This document shows, piece after piece, positions 46,743 through 55,933 of a DNA stretch of 64,000 nt. A program made the position numbers and the translations under genes. This DNA comes from Metabacillus sediminilitoris (GTDB lineage: Bacteria > Bacillota > Bacilli > Bacillales > Bacillaceae), in NCBI RefSeq assembly GCF_009720625.1, contig NZ_CP046266.1:3047501-3111500 (forward strand), in the 5' to 3' direction. How positions within the stretch are numbered: the stretch's first letter is position 1; each line of letters begins with the position of its first letter. The notes beneath the pieces are model-generated. The model saw nothing but the letters and a program-made list of their open reading frames with translations. It was not told the DNA's origin and did no database searches.

Positions 46743-47683
46743 TAAACCACCTCTGCTCTCATTTCTTCTAATTCTCGGGCTCCTTTTTGAATTCTTGTTA
46801 CGAACTCTACGTTTTGCGGCCCACGCTCTTTAAAGCGTTTAATGACATTTTCCCAAGTATCCGGTTGGTCAAATAACCATTTTTTATTCTCAGGGTCAAA
46901 TTTACATGGGAATGGTACATCTAAAACATATTTCCCTTGCTCTTCATCATAATGAGCAGGTACTTTAACTCCGATTGATTCACAGAATGGAACGGCCGTT
47001 GATAACCATTTTTGTCTAAGTTCATCATTTGTTCTACCTTTTAGTTTGTAATCAAGTTGTGCTGAACGACTTTTTAAGCCATCTGCAACACCAAAGAACT
47101 CTAATGACATTAGGAACATCCAATCCACTGCTTCCTGAACCTGTTTAGCTGTCTCTGGATTTTTCATACCTGCTCTCATGATAATTTCGCCATTTCTTAA
47201 ATGGAATAACTCTTCTTTATCTACTTTTACTAACGCTCTTTTCCATGGTCCGTATGATGTATGTTCGTGTGCATCACCAAGTAATGTGTAGCCGGCACGA
47301 TCAAAGAATCCATTAAAGACGCCTAATTCAATCCAGTTATCGAGCTTATAATCAAAAGCATATGGGTTTTTCCAACGGTTTGGTTGACGATCGTAAAGAA
47401 GTTCATCGACATTCTCACCTAAGTCTTCTAATAATCTGTAAGCGATATGTGCGTGGCCAATTTCATCTTGCATAACTGCTAGAGCAGTAATTTTATAGTT
47501 TAGATTAGGAGCTTGATCATAAACCGTTAATAGAGGTGGAACACTTAGAAGCTCTGTATCTCCCACAATTGTTAGCGTTTGCTTTAATGCTTTTAAATAC
47601 TCTTCATTCATATCTTCAACACGTTCAACTTTGTAACCGCTTTTTACTTTTTCCATTAATACTTCAGTTTGATTCACACTCAT
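46742..47683 (-). CDS. paaA: PaaA-like catalytic subunit of aryl-CoA epoxidase
   Basis: 313 residues from ATG at 47683 after GAGGTG. Di-iron carboxylate ligands are visible: MQDEIGHAHIAYR (E-x-x-H, about 60-72) and KVDKEELFHLRNG (E-x-x-H, about 147-159), both as in PaaA. SYGPWKRALVK and GRTNDELRQKWLSTAVPFCE match the E. coli PaaA line. It inserts one oxygen atom from O2 into the aromatic CoA thioester to give the 1,2-epoxide. First gene of the operon, with its own promoter and shared operator. Its companions PaaB, PaaC and split PaaD follow. Confidence 0.85.
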   Translation of the reverse strand: MSVNQTEVLMEKVKSGYKVERVEDMNEEYLKALKQTLTIVGDTELLSVPPLLTVYDQAPNLNYKITALAVMQDEIGHAHIAYRLLEDLGENVDELLYDRQPNRWKNPYAFDYKLDNWIELGVFNGFFDRAGYTLLGDAHEHTSYGPWKRALVKVDKEELFHLRNGEIIMRAGMKNPETAKQVQEAVDWMFLMSLEFFGVADGLKSRSAQLDYKLKGRTNDELRQKWLSTAVPFCESIGVKVPAHYDEEQGKYVLDVPFPCKFDPENKKWLFDQPDTWENVIKRFKERGPQNVEFVTRIQKGARELEEMRAEVV

Positions 47684-47696
47684 TATAAACACCTCT

Positions 47697-47761
47697 TTTA
47701 TTACGTTTTTTATATTATCGTTTATATTAAATAATATAAAGCATTCGAAATTATCTGTCAA
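47697..47761 (-). promoter_or_regulatory. paaA promoter with shared operator
   Basis: Minus strand TTGACA (47756-47761), 17-nt spacer, TATATT (47733-47738), 10-nt gap, then a 26-nt motif (47697-47722) starting AACGATAATA and ending GTAATAAA, just before the ribosome binding site. Spacer, gap and motif match those of the ferredoxin reductase gene and of hydratase copy 2. The rest of 47762-48035 holds no gene. Confidence 0.8.
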
Positions 47762-48038
47762 TATTTTTATTATGTTTTTTTGACGAAAGAAAATAAAAAT
47801 GAATAATTGATATCCGAATAAACTGATAACATCGACTAACTTGGCTATTTTTCCAATATGTCGGTCATAATCTGATTTTTAATTTCATGTTCATTTCGTA
47901 TACAAAACAAATTTTTCGACTCACTATTGATCAAGTTGTAATAAATGCTTTGACTAAGTCATTACATTATTGTACTTAATGTCCATTTTCGAACTTTTGG
48001 AAAAGTGACGATCATTGTAAAAAGGATAATAACAAAAT

Positions 48039-48074
48039 AAAAAACATGAACTCGTGTAGAGAGCCCATGTTTTT
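48039..48074 (-). terminator. Terminator after MBL hydrolase gene 1
   Basis: AAAACATG arm pairing with CATGTTTT plus an inner CTC-GAG helix, followed by T-rich sequence on the minus strand. Confidence 0.7.
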
Positions 48075-48080
48075 GGTGTT

Positions 48081-49052
48081 TTATTGTACATTTACTTTTC
48101 GTTTATAAATAATAGGTCTGGTTCCCTCATGCTCAATTCTCATTTCTTGTTCTAAATAGTTTAAATGAGCAATGGTTTCTGCAATTGCAAATCTCCATTG
48201 ATGAGGGTTTAAGCTTTTGTGTGCAAATAAAACTTCTGCGATTTCAAAAGCTGTTTTATTTTCAGCAAGTTTTTCAATTTTATCCAAACGTTCATCATGG
48301 TGTAAGATAATTTCATCAATTCTTTGCTTAAATTGTGTAATTGGTGTGTGGTGTGCGGAATAGGCGACTTTTACAGGGAGTTCTTTTAGCATACGTAACG
48401 ATTCAATGTACTCATGTAACGGTTTTTGGCTAGAGCCAGGCCATACACTTATATTTGGTGTAATTTTCTCTAATACTGTGTCACCTGCTATTAAAATTTG
48501 CTCTTCCTTTTGCAGGAAACAAATATGTCCTTCACTATGTCCAGGTGTATGAATAACTTGCCACACCAAGCCTGAGAATTCTACTTTATCACCGATTATC
48601 TCAACTATTGGCAGCGGCAGCACACTGTTATTAAGTTTATCCATATGAATCATAATCTCTTCACTTAGTTTTTCAGGTACACCGTGATTAAGTACCATTT
48701 CCTTCATACGGATTGATTGCATACTATCCTTTCCCCACACTCGCTCAAGCATTTTTGCATCAATTTCATGCATATAAACTTTTGCACCCGTTAATCCTTG
48801 CATCCATCCGGCAAGCCCTGAATGATCTGGATGGAAATGCGTCAAATAAATTGTCCTGATTTCTTTTGGATTGATTGCTAAATACTCAAAAACCTGTTCC
48901 CATGTTTCTCGTGCTTTACTATAATTTAAGCCTACATCAATTAATACATAACCATCGTCTTGTTTTAAAAGATAACAGTAGACATATTTCATTGGAAACG
49001 GAACAGGAATACCAATGCGATATCCAATATCTTCAATCTGTGCTATATTCAT
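48081..49052 (-). CDS. Metallo-beta-lactamase-fold hydrolase 1
   Basis: 323 residues from ATG at 49052 (GGGGGCG upstream). Zinc motif THFHPDHSGLAGWM (about 70-83), further His in HTPGHSEGHICF (about 180) and the Asp in AGDTVLE, and the C-terminal AHHTP. A winged-helix-like C-terminal part (FAIAETIAHLNYLEQE) is shared with the second MBL at 60281. It follows the hydratase gene by 10 nt. Candidate ring-opening or thioester hydrolase, but this is inference. Confidence 0.8.
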   Translation of the reverse strand: MNIAQIEDIGYRIGIPVPFPMKYVYCYLLKQDDGYVLIDVGLNYSKARETWEQVFEYLAINPKEIRTIYLTHFHPDHSGLAGWMQGLTGAKVYMHEIDAKMLERVWGKDSMQSIRMKEMVLNHGVPEKLSEEIMIHMDKLNNSVLPLPIVEIIGDKVEFSGLVWQVIHTPGHSEGHICFLQKEEQILIAGDTVLEKITPNISVWPGSSQKPLHEYIESLRMLKELPVKVAYSAHHTPITQFKQRIDEIILHHDERLDKIEKLAENKTAFEIAEVLFAHKSLNPHQWRFAIAETIAHLNYLEQEMRIEHEGTRPIIYKRKVNVQ

Positions 49053-49062
49053 TTTGCGCCCC

Positions 49063-49833
49063 CTAAGAATGCTTCCATACTGGTTCACGCTTCTCTAAAA
49101 ATGAAATTAATCCTTCCTGTGCATCATTTGTTTTCATTAAGTCAGTCAAATATATTTGCTCAACTTTGCTGATTGTTTGCGCAAACGTATTTGCCATCGC
49201 TTCACGAATTGCCATTCTCGTGTAACTGAGTGCGATTCTGCTTTTTGATCTAAAGGAGTCTAGTAATTCTTCTAAATAGTTTGCAAGTTCATCATCACTA
49301 ACAACTTCATTAATAAGCCCATATTCCTTAGCTTTTGCAGCAGAAATTGTTTTCCCCGTTAATAACAACTCCATTGTTTTGTTGAACCCCATTAACCATG
49401 GAAAGATCGCAACAGATACTGGTGGAAATAGTCCTAAATTAATTTCAGGTTGTCCAAACTTTGCTTTTTCTGTCGCAACTGAAATGTCACAAAAACTGGC
49501 AATTTCACAACCGCCACCGATGGCAGCTCCCTCTACAACTGCAATTGTCGGGCATGGAATTTTCGCTAACAAATGAAACATTTTATGAAATACATGGATC
49601 ATTTGCTCTGCCTTTTCACCAATATGATCCTCTATTGATACACCTGCAGAAAAAACCTTTTGATTTGATCGGATGACTAATGCATGTGGTTCTTCATGTG
49701 CAAGAAGGTTTTCTAATGCGTCTACTATTTCATTCATCATATCAATATTTAATACGTTTACTGGTTCACGACATAATGTAAGCCATGCAACGTTTTGTTC
49801 AATTTGTACGTGAATCGTTTCATAGTTTTTCAT
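49063..49833 (-). CDS. Crotonase-family hydratase, dienoyl-CoA-hydratase-like
   Basis: 256 residues from ATG at 49833 (GAGGTG upstream). AAIGGGCEIASFCDISVATE (about 98-117) and FGQPEINLGLFPP (about 123-135) carry both catalytic Glu. The G-Q-P-E-I-x-L-G-x-F-P-P pattern recalls cyclohexa-1,5-dienecarbonyl-CoA hydratases of benzoyl-CoA pathways, suggesting an alicyclic or ring-derived substrate. Coupled to MBL hydrolase 1. Substrate inferred. Confidence 0.75.
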   Translation of the reverse strand: MKNYETIHVQIEQNVAWLTLCREPVNVLNIDMMNEIVDALENLLAHEEPHALVIRSNQKVFSAGVSIEDHIGEKAEQMIHVFHKMFHLLAKIPCPTIAVVEGAAIGGGCEIASFCDISVATEKAKFGQPEINLGLFPPVSVAIFPWLMGFNKTMELLLTGKTISAAKAKEYGLINEVVSDDELANYLEELLDSFRSKSRIALSYTRMAIREAMANTFAQTISKVEQIYLTDLMKTNDAQEGLISFLEKREPVWKHS

Positions 49834-49950
49834 TACATTCACCTCTTGTTATTTTTAAATGAAGCAGGAACATTTCAGTGATTAAGTCCCTCATTTATTT
49901 ACTATATTGTTTATTGAATGCTAGATTCATAGAAGTAAAATGAATACAAT

Positions 49951-50727
49951 TTATTCTCCCTTAAATATCGCTGGACGTTTTTCATTAAAAGCCTGTAGAG
50001 CTTCAATGCGATCTTTTGTCGGTATGATTACTTCATAAGCTTTTGACTCAATCGCAAGTCCGGTTTTCATGTCAACATTGCTACCATAATTAATTGCATA
50101 TTTTGCTTGAGCTACAGCTAATGGACCATTTTTCATAATTTCTTCCGAAAGAGCTATCGAACTTTTGATTAACTCATCATCTTCAACGACCTTATTTACT
50201 ATTCCTAAATCAAAAGCTTGTTGTGCATCGATTTTCCTTGCCGTTAAGATTAATTCCTTAGCCTTAGAAGTTCCAATTAATCTGCTTAATCTTTGTGTAC
50301 CGCCTGCACCTGGTATAATTGCCCAACTTACTTCAGTCAAGCCCATTTTGGCCTTTTTCACTGCGTACCGAAAATCACATACAAGTGCGAGCTCAAATCC
50401 GCCGCCAAGTGCATATCCATTAATGGCCGCTATCGTTGGTTGCGGAAGTTCCTCAATCATCGTAAACACATCGCGGATTTTACTTACATTTCTCCTTACT
50501 TCCTTTTCATTTAATGTACGTCTTTCTTTTAAATCAGCACCAGCACTGAATGCTTTTTCTCCCGCACCAGTAAAAATAACCGAACGAATGTCTTTATCTA
50601 ATTTAATCTCTTCAATGATGTTTTCTAATTCAACTAATGTTTCATAATCAAAACAATTTAGTTGCTCAGGTCGATTTATTGTGACAAATGCTAAATGGTT
50701 GTTTGTTTCAAACAAAACTTTTTTCAT
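49951..50727 (-). CDS. Enoyl-CoA hydratase (PaaF/crotonase-like)
   Basis: 258 residues from ATG at 50727 (GAGGG upstream). SAGADLKERRTL, NGYALGGGFELALVCDFRYA (about 102-121) and MGLTEVSWAIIPGAGGTQRL (about 129-148) contain both catalytic Glu, the common short-chain enoyl-CoA hydratase pattern. Follows paaX by 73 nt. Probably the hydration step of the ring-derived acyl-CoA during beta-oxidation. Confidence 0.85.
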   Translation of the reverse strand: MKKVLFETNNHLAFVTINRPEQLNCFDYETLVELENIIEEIKLDKDIRSVIFTGAGEKAFSAGADLKERRTLNEKEVRRNVSKIRDVFTMIEELPQPTIAAINGYALGGGFELALVCDFRYAVKKAKMGLTEVSWAIIPGAGGTQRLSRLIGTSKAKELILTARKIDAQQAFDLGIVNKVVEDDELIKSSIALSEEIMKNGPLAVAQAKYAINYGSNVDMKTGLAIESKAYEVIIPTKDRIEALQAFNEKRPAIFKGE

Positions 50728-50800
50728 TATCATCCCTCAGTTCCTAAAAAATGACATCACTTGCTTAGAGACATCCATATCCGTCGAAAAATTTAATGAC

Positions 50801-51679
50801 TTACATATAAATTTCTCTGAAAGGGTTAATCGCCTTATCACGCTGTGCCTGTATGTTTTTATCTGGAGCCGGTTCATATACAGATTCAAAAAACCGCACA
50901 GCAGGTATCGATATGAGCTGGTGGATGTTCCAAAATAACTCTCTTGCCTTCGTTCCAGCCCACTGTGGAGGTAATAAATCTCGTGGAAATCCAGGATCTT
51001 GAAAAAGAAACTTTCTATATTGATGAACCAAATTCGTTCTTTCAATAAAACATTCATCATCTGTTAACGTATTATTTAAAGCCTTTTCACGTAACTCTTC
51101 AAATTTAGGCGTATACTTTTCTATAAATATGTTGTATTCATTAGAAATACGATCTAAATCCCAGCCTTTTTTAATAATACTTTGATTATCATGAGATACA
51201 ATCGAAGCTGCACTAAATAAAAAGATATTATCTTCTATTTGATATGTTTCGATCATCTCTAATACTTGCTCCTCTAAAGGATTAGGACTCACCCATGTGC
51301 TATTTGAGATAACACCGAAGCCAGTCCAATTCAGTTCATTACGAATTTCATTTCGAAGTTCACGTTTTTCTTCTGGAAAAGAATATGTAAGTACTCTCCA
51401 CATCCCATCCCAAGTTTGACTTTGAGTTGTGTAGACCCTTTTTACACCTTCATCAACTTTCCGTTTCCCTTGTTCGGATACAGAATAATAGCTTTTGTTT
51501 CCGATTTTTCTTACCTGCATTAAATTCTTTTGAACCATACGAAAGATCGCCCCTCTTACAGACGATTCTGACACACCAAATTTATTCATTATTTGGATTA
51601 AGCTGCCAACCCAAATTTCCCCACCATAATATTGGATATATTCTCCATATAATGTATACATTAATGATCTTGGTTTCAA
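50801..51679 (-). CDS. paaX: PaaX-family transcriptional regulator
   Basis: 292 residues: N-terminal winged helix (IQIMNKFGVSESSVRGAIFR, about 28-47), a middle PaaX domain (TQSQTWDGMWRVLTYSFPEE) and a C-terminal domain with FPRDLLPPQWAGTKARELFW (about 228-247). PaaX represses phenylacetate genes and is released by phenylacetyl-CoA. Here the likely ligand is the CoA ester of the cluster's own substrate. It is the best candidate to bind the 26-nt motif at the three promoters. Confidence 0.9.
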   Translation of the reverse strand: MKPRSLMYTLYGEYIQYYGGEIWVGSLIQIMNKFGVSESSVRGAIFRMVQKNLMQVRKIGNKSYYSVSEQGKRKVDEGVKRVYTTQSQTWDGMWRVLTYSFPEEKRELRNEIRNELNWTGFGVISNSTWVSPNPLEEQVLEMIETYQIEDNIFLFSAASIVSHDNQSIIKKGWDLDRISNEYNIFIEKYTPKFEELREKALNNTLTDDECFIERTNLVHQYRKFLFQDPGFPRDLLPPQWAGTKARELFWNIHQLISIPAVRFFESVYEPAPDKNIQAQRDKAINPFREIYM

Positions 51680-51749
51680 AACAGTTCGCCCTCCATATAA
51701 AAACTATTAAAATTTTTTGAGTATTTTTATTATAGAGGAGAACTGAGAA

Positions 51750-52199
51750 TTACGCATTAAAAGATATCCGTTTTCCTTTATCACTTGTATGAATATCTTG
51801 GTTTAAAATCGCTATGACATCTTCGGGAATTGGAACAGCCTTTATCACATTATTCGTTTGCTTGACCCATCCTCTAAGCTCATATCCAAAACCTGTTCGA
51901 GTTTCTCCTCTAAAAACTTCATGATTGAGTTTAATTGTTTTATTATTAATCTCTGCTACCTGGGTTTTTATTGTTATGACATCTTCATATAATAAAGGTT
52001 TTTCAAAGCTACATCTTGCATCAAGCATGGGAACGATAATTTGGCGTTCTTCCTCCAGTTGGCGCGGTGATAAATCGCAACTACGGAAAAATTGATGTCC
52101 GGCAATATCAAACCATTTAAAATAATTAGGATAATAAACAATTCCAGCTTTATCCGTGTCCCCCCAGTTGACTAATAATTCTATCTCATTTGATCTCAT
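51750..52199 (-). CDS. 4HBT/YbgC-like hotdog acyl-CoA thioesterase
   Basis: 149 residues. LVNWGDTDKAGIVYYPNYFK (about 9-28) with the catalytic Asp, followed by WFDIAGHQFF, is the 4-hydroxybenzoyl-CoA-thioesterase motif pattern. Thioesterases of aromatic clusters (like PaaI) free CoA from dead-end aryl-CoA esters. It precedes paaX in the same direction. Purine-rich site upstream. Confidence 0.85.
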   Translation of the reverse strand: MRSNEIELLVNWGDTDKAGIVYYPNYFKWFDIAGHQFFRSCDLSPRQLEEERQIIVPMLDARCSFEKPLLYEDVITIKTQVAEINNKTIKLNHEVFRGETRTGFGYELRGWVKQTNNVIKAVPIPEDVIAILNQDIHTSDKGKRISFNA

Positions 52200-52312
52200 T
52201 TTCGTTCAATCCTCCTCTTTCCTAGCTATAAATCTTTGTATCTATTCAATCTCCATAATGAGTTTCCAAAATAGGAGGCTGTGAAGAAATCACTAGTCAT
52301 TCCCAACTGTCT

Positions 52313-52348
52313 AAAATGGCGATATCGGAATTCCGATATCGCCATTTT
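52313..52348. terminator. Perfect 36-bp palindrome, terminator of hydratase copy 2
   Basis: AAAATGGCGATATCGGAA and its exact complement, joined without loop (center 52330/52331), with T-run on the minus strand. It stands just after the hydratase copy 2 gene. Confidence 0.8.
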
Positions 52349-52359
52349 CGTTTCCTAAA

Positions 52360-53157
52360 TTACTTGCCAATCCAATTAGCTTCGCGTTTTTCAATGAATG
52401 CACTTAGTCCTTCTTGTGCATCTTGTGAACGGAATAATAGGTTTTGCAGCTCACCTTCGTAGCGGATTGCTACATTTAGCGGCATTTCTTTACCATTCAT
52501 AATGGATAGTTTAATGTTTGATGCTGCATATGTTGCACTGTTCGCAATCTTTTCTGCGTATTCTAATGTTTTCGCTCTTGTTTCTTCTTGTGGGAAGATA
52601 CGGTCAACTAAGCGAATATTTAATGCTTCCTGTGGTGTTAATGTTTCACCAGTTAAGTTTAGGTCTAATGCTTTTGAATGACCAACTTGACGAGCTAAAC
52701 GTTGTGTACCACCAGTACCAGCTAATACTCCAAGTGTAATTTCAGGAAGACCGATTTTACCTGCTTGATCTCCCATGAAACGTAAGTCACAAGCTAATGC
52801 CATTTCTAAACCGCCGCCAACTGTATGTCCTTCTAAGCAAGCGATCCAGATTTGCGGTGAACGAGCAATTTTATCTAACGTTTCATTACAGAATAAGCAG
52901 AATTGCGTTTTAAAACGTGGCTCTGATGCTTTTAAGAAGTTGATGTTTGCACCTGCTGAGAAAAATTTAGGCATATCACTCATTAACACGGCTACTTTAA
53001 TATCATTATCAAAACGGATATTATCGATCGCTGCATTTAATTCTTTGTAATAATCAAGATCATAAGCATTTGTTTTGTTAACGTGGATATGTACCTCAGC
53101 AATACCATTAGCTTTTTTAACTGTAAGCGTTTTAGTTTCAGATAAAGTTGTAGTCAT
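52360..53157 (-). CDS. Enoyl-CoA hydratase/isomerase, copy 2
   Basis: 265 residues, nearly identical to copy 1 at 40141-40935 from about residue 20 onward (changes include D to N near 43, E to Q near 131, S to A near 253); only the first 20 residues differ clearly. Same catalytic Glu positions. It has its own promoter with the cluster motif and a palindromic terminator, so it is a separate unit. GGAGG precedes ATG. Confidence 0.85.
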   Translation of the reverse strand: MTTTLSETKTLTVKKANGIAEVHIHVNKTNAYDLDYYKELNAAIDNIRFDNDIKVAVLMSDMPKFFSAGANINFLKASEPRFKTQFCLFCNETLDKIARSPQIWIACLEGHTVGGGLEMALACDLRFMGDQAGKIGLPEITLGVLAGTGGTQRLARQVGHSKALDLNLTGETLTPQEALNIRLVDRIFPQEETRAKTLEYAEKIANSATYAASNIKLSIMNGKEMPLNVAIRYEGELQNLLFRSQDAQEGLSAFIEKREANWIGK

Positions 53158-53178
53158 TGGTAAAAACCTCCTGGATTT

Positions 53179-53243
53179 TTTATTATGATTTTGTTTCTTT
53201 CGTAACTAATTCATAATATATATAATTTTCAAACAATGTACAA
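53179..53243 (-). promoter_or_regulatory. Promoter of hydratase copy 2 with shared operator
   Basis: TTGTAC (53238-53243), 17-nt spacer, TATATT (53215-53220), 10-nt gap, 26-nt motif (53179-53204) starting TACGAAAGAA and ending CATAATAAA. It matches the ferredoxin reductase copy at 20 of 26 positions. Confidence 0.75.
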
Positions 53244-53434
53244 AGTGATCATTCCCAAGTTTTAAGCCGAATTTACCTCACATGCTCACTATTTCTTTCA
53301 ATTACTCTCTTTTTCACAATATTTTGACGAACGTGAAAAAAACATAATTTTAATTTTTTATTTTAAATTTAGTGTATTTACTTTCTTGTACAGGATAAAA
53401 CAAATATATTAACTATTAATCTTATAAAAACACC

Positions 53435-53499
53435 TTGACAGACTTATTAGAATATTCTATATTACTTATAATTAACGATAGTAAAATAAACATAATAAA
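53435..53499 (+). promoter_or_regulatory. Ferredoxin reductase promoter with shared operator
   Basis: TTGACA (53435-53440), 17-nt spacer, TATATT (53458-53463), 10-nt gap, 26-nt motif (53474-53499) starting AACGATAGTA and ending CATAATAAA. It matches the paaA copy at 22 of 26 positions. No gene lies between the divergent start codons (53158-53529). Confidence 0.8.
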
Positions 53500-53529
53500 T
53501 ATTCATTTAAACCAATTAGGAGGTTTGTT

Positions 53530-54522
53530 ATGACAAATCAAGATGTTCATGAAATTACGATTATTGGAGGAGGGCCAACTGGCTTATTTGCTGCCTTTTA
53601 CGCAGGTATGCGTAACTCTTCTGTTAAAATTATTGAAAGCCTGCCACAATTAGGTGGGCAACTATCTGCCTTGTATCCGGAAAAATACATTTATGATGTA
53701 GCTGGATTCCCTAAAGTTAAGGCACAGGAATTAGTCGATCGATTAACTGAGCAAGCATTACACTTTAATCCGACCATTTGCATTGAACAAATGGTTGAAA
53801 ATTTAGAGTTACTAGATGATGGACTTATCCGACTTACAACAAATAAAGAAGTTCATCTTACCAAAACTGTCATTCTCACAGCTGGTAATGGGGCATTTCA
53901 GCCTCGTAAAATTGAATTAGAAGAAGCTGAACAATACGAAATTAGTAATCTTCATTACTTTATCGACAATCTTGAGAAATTTAGAGATAAAAAAGTTCTT
54001 GTTTGTGGAGGCGGTGATTCAGCCGTTGATTGGTCATTAATGTTAGAACCGATTGCAAGTCAAGTGACACTCGTTCATCGCCGGGATAAATTTCGGGCAC
54101 ATGAAGCAAGTGTATCAAATTTAATGGATAGCAATGTAGAAATTAAAACTCCATTCATACCAATTCATTTAACAGGTGACAGTAAGCGTATACATTCAGT
54201 AAAGATAGAGCATGCAAAAGACGGTACAGTACAGGAAGTCGAAGTAGATGATGTGATTGTAAATTTTGGATTCCTTTCATCATTAGGACCTATGAAAAAT
54301 TGGGGACTAAACATCGAAAAAAATTCGATTGTTGTAAACTCAAAAATGGAAACAAATATTCCAGGAGTCTACGCTGCAGGAGATATTTGTACGTACGAAG
54401 GAAAGGTAAAATTAATTGCAACCGGCTTTGGAGAAGCACCTACTGCAATAAATAATGCCAAAGCTTTTATTGATCCAAAAGCTAAAGTTCAACCGCTTCA
54501 TAGTACGAGTGTATTTGCTTAA
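53530..54522 (+). CDS. Ferredoxin-NADP+ reductase (YumC type)
   Basis: 330 residues, thioredoxin-reductase-like fold without the redox C-x-x-C. FAD site [17 protein letters not shown] (about 10-26), [25 protein letters not shown] site [15 protein letters not shown] (about 157-171) and [20 protein letters not shown] (about 280-299). It reduces ferredoxin with NADPH and here precedes a ferredoxin gene. Its promoter shares the paaA operator, so it probably feeds electrons to the epoxidase in place of PaaE. Confidence 0.92.
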   Translation: MTNQDVHEITIIGGGPTGLFAAFYAGMRNSSVKIIESLPQLGGQLSALYPEKYIYDVAGFPKVKAQELVDRLTEQALHFNPTICIEQMVENLELLDDGLIRLTTNKEVHLTKTVILTAGNGAFQPRKIELEEAEQYEISNLHYFIDNLEKFRDKKVLVCGGGDSAVDWSLMLEPIASQVTLVHRRDKFRAHEASVSNLMDSNVEIKTPFIPIHLTGDSKRIHSVKIEHAKDGTVQEVEVDDVIVNFGFLSSLGPMKNWGLNIEKNSIVVNSKMETNIPGVYAAGDICTYEGKVKLIATGFGEAPTAINNAKAFIDPKAKVQPLHSTSVFA

Positions 54523-54636
54523 GTGAGCTTCTATCTCTGTAGCATTCACGTGGCAAAAATGCTCGTCTGGTAGATTTTTACGTGAAGATATCCCCTCCTC
54601 ATTCTCGAAGTGGGGAAACTGAACATTCCTATTTGA

Positions 54637-54906
<270 letters not shown>

Positions 54907-54913
54907 TACTCGG

Positions 54914-54937
54914 GCCTCCATCATTGGGGGTTTTTTT
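54914..54937 (+). terminator. Ferredoxin gene terminator
   Basis: CCTCCA/TGGGGG stem with a short loop and seven T. Confidence 0.75.
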
Positions 54938-55012
54938 AATGGAGATAACCCTTATACTTTCCAGGGGCTGCTTTCACATACTTTTTGCTAATTACCAAGT
55001 AGTGCGGTGTGG

Positions 55013-55137
55013 TTGATTGCAGCGAGAGTTGCTTGCTTTCCGCGGGTGCATGTGGTGAGCGCCTCCTAGGTGAAACACTTGCGCGGCCTCAGCTCTCCCG
55101 CTGCTCCCGCAGGAGTCTCGCAATCTGCTCCAATCAA
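55013..55137. repeat. GC-rich dispersed repeat of Bacillaceae
   Basis: A 125-nt GC-rich block (TTGATTG...CAATCAA ends, with CTCCTGCGGGAGCAGCGGGA and CCGCGGAAAGCAAGC on the minus strand) stands out from the AT-rich surroundings. Its ends are inverted repeats. It matches by memory a repeated intergenic element of many Bacillus-group genomes, whose role is unknown. Confidence 0.65.
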
Positions 55138-55193
55138 TTTAAAATAGTTTCGTTATAAATCGACAATCTCTAAGAAGAGCCTAAAAAATCACT

Positions 55194-55237
55194 TCAAAAA
55201 AGGAAGGAGGGTCTCGAGAACCTCCTTCCTTTTTTGA
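55194..55237. terminator. Terminator after livF
   Basis: Arms of about 18 bp (AAAAAAGGAAGGAGG and complement) with a 6-nt loop and A/T-run ends on both sides, so it can act in both directions. The liv operon ends here. Confidence 0.9.
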
Positions 55238-55240
55238 ACG

Positions 55241-55933
55241 CTAAGAACTTAAAGCTAAGAATTTATTTTTTACGTCATTATCAAACTGTTCTGATTCACC
55301 CTCAAATACGACTGTGCCCTTATTTAATATATAGACATAATCCGCTAAACTTGAGGCCATAGCAAGATTTTGTTCAACTAGCAACATAGATAAACCATCT
55401 TCTTTTAACCGCTTGATTATTTTCATTACTTCACGAACCATTAATGGTGATAAACCTTCTGACGGTTCATCTAGTAGCAATAGGTCTGGATTTGTCAAAA
55501 GTGCTCTGCCAATTGAAAGCATTTGCTGCTCTCCACCACTGAGGTTGCCGCCCATTGATGTTTCACGTTCTTTTAATCTAGGAAACATGTCATAAATTTT
55601 ATCTAAATTCCAGCCATCTTTTACTGGTCTAGCTGTTGTGAGTAAATTTTCTTTTACTGTTAAATTACCGAAAATTCTTCTCCCTTGGGGTACTAATCCG
55701 ATTCCAGCTCTGGAAACTTGATAGCTTGATTTTTTCTGAATTTCATTTCCGTTCATGATGATTGTTCCTTCTTTAGGAGGAACCATTCCCATGATAGAAT
55801 GTAAGGTTGTTGTTTTTCCCATTCCATTACGACCGAGGAGGACAGATACAGATCCTTTTTTTACTGATAATGAAACACCATGTAGTATATGACTTTCTCC
55901 ATAATATGTATGGAGATTTTGAATATCTAACAT
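55241..55933 (-). CDS. livF: ABC transporter ATPase, LivF type
   Basis: 230 residues. Walker A LLGRNGMGKTT (about 32-42), signature NLSGGEQQMLSIGRAL (about 128-143), Walker B LLLLDEPSEG (about 152). Full-length with no lesions. One of two ATPases of a branched-chain-amino-acid-type (HAAT) importer; in aromatic clusters such systems take up aromatic acids. Its stop is followed by a strong terminator; it adjoins livG directly. Confidence 0.9.
   Translation of the reverse strand: MLDIQNLHTYYGESHILHGVSLSVKKGSVSVLLGRNGMGKTTTLHSIMGMVPPKEGTIIMNGNEIQKKSSYQVSRAGIGLVPQGRRIFGNLTVKENLLTTARPVKDGWNLDKIYDMFPRLKERETSMGGNLSGGEQQMLSIGRALLTNPDLLLLDEPSEGLSPLMVREVMKIIKRLKEDGLSMLLVEQNLAMASSLADYVYILNKGTVVFEGESEQFDNDVKNKFLALSS

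Noticed and set aside
53449-53460. 12-bp palindrome TAGAATATTCTA in the ferredoxin reductase promoter as operator
   Set aside because: Not present at the two other promoters that share the longer motif.
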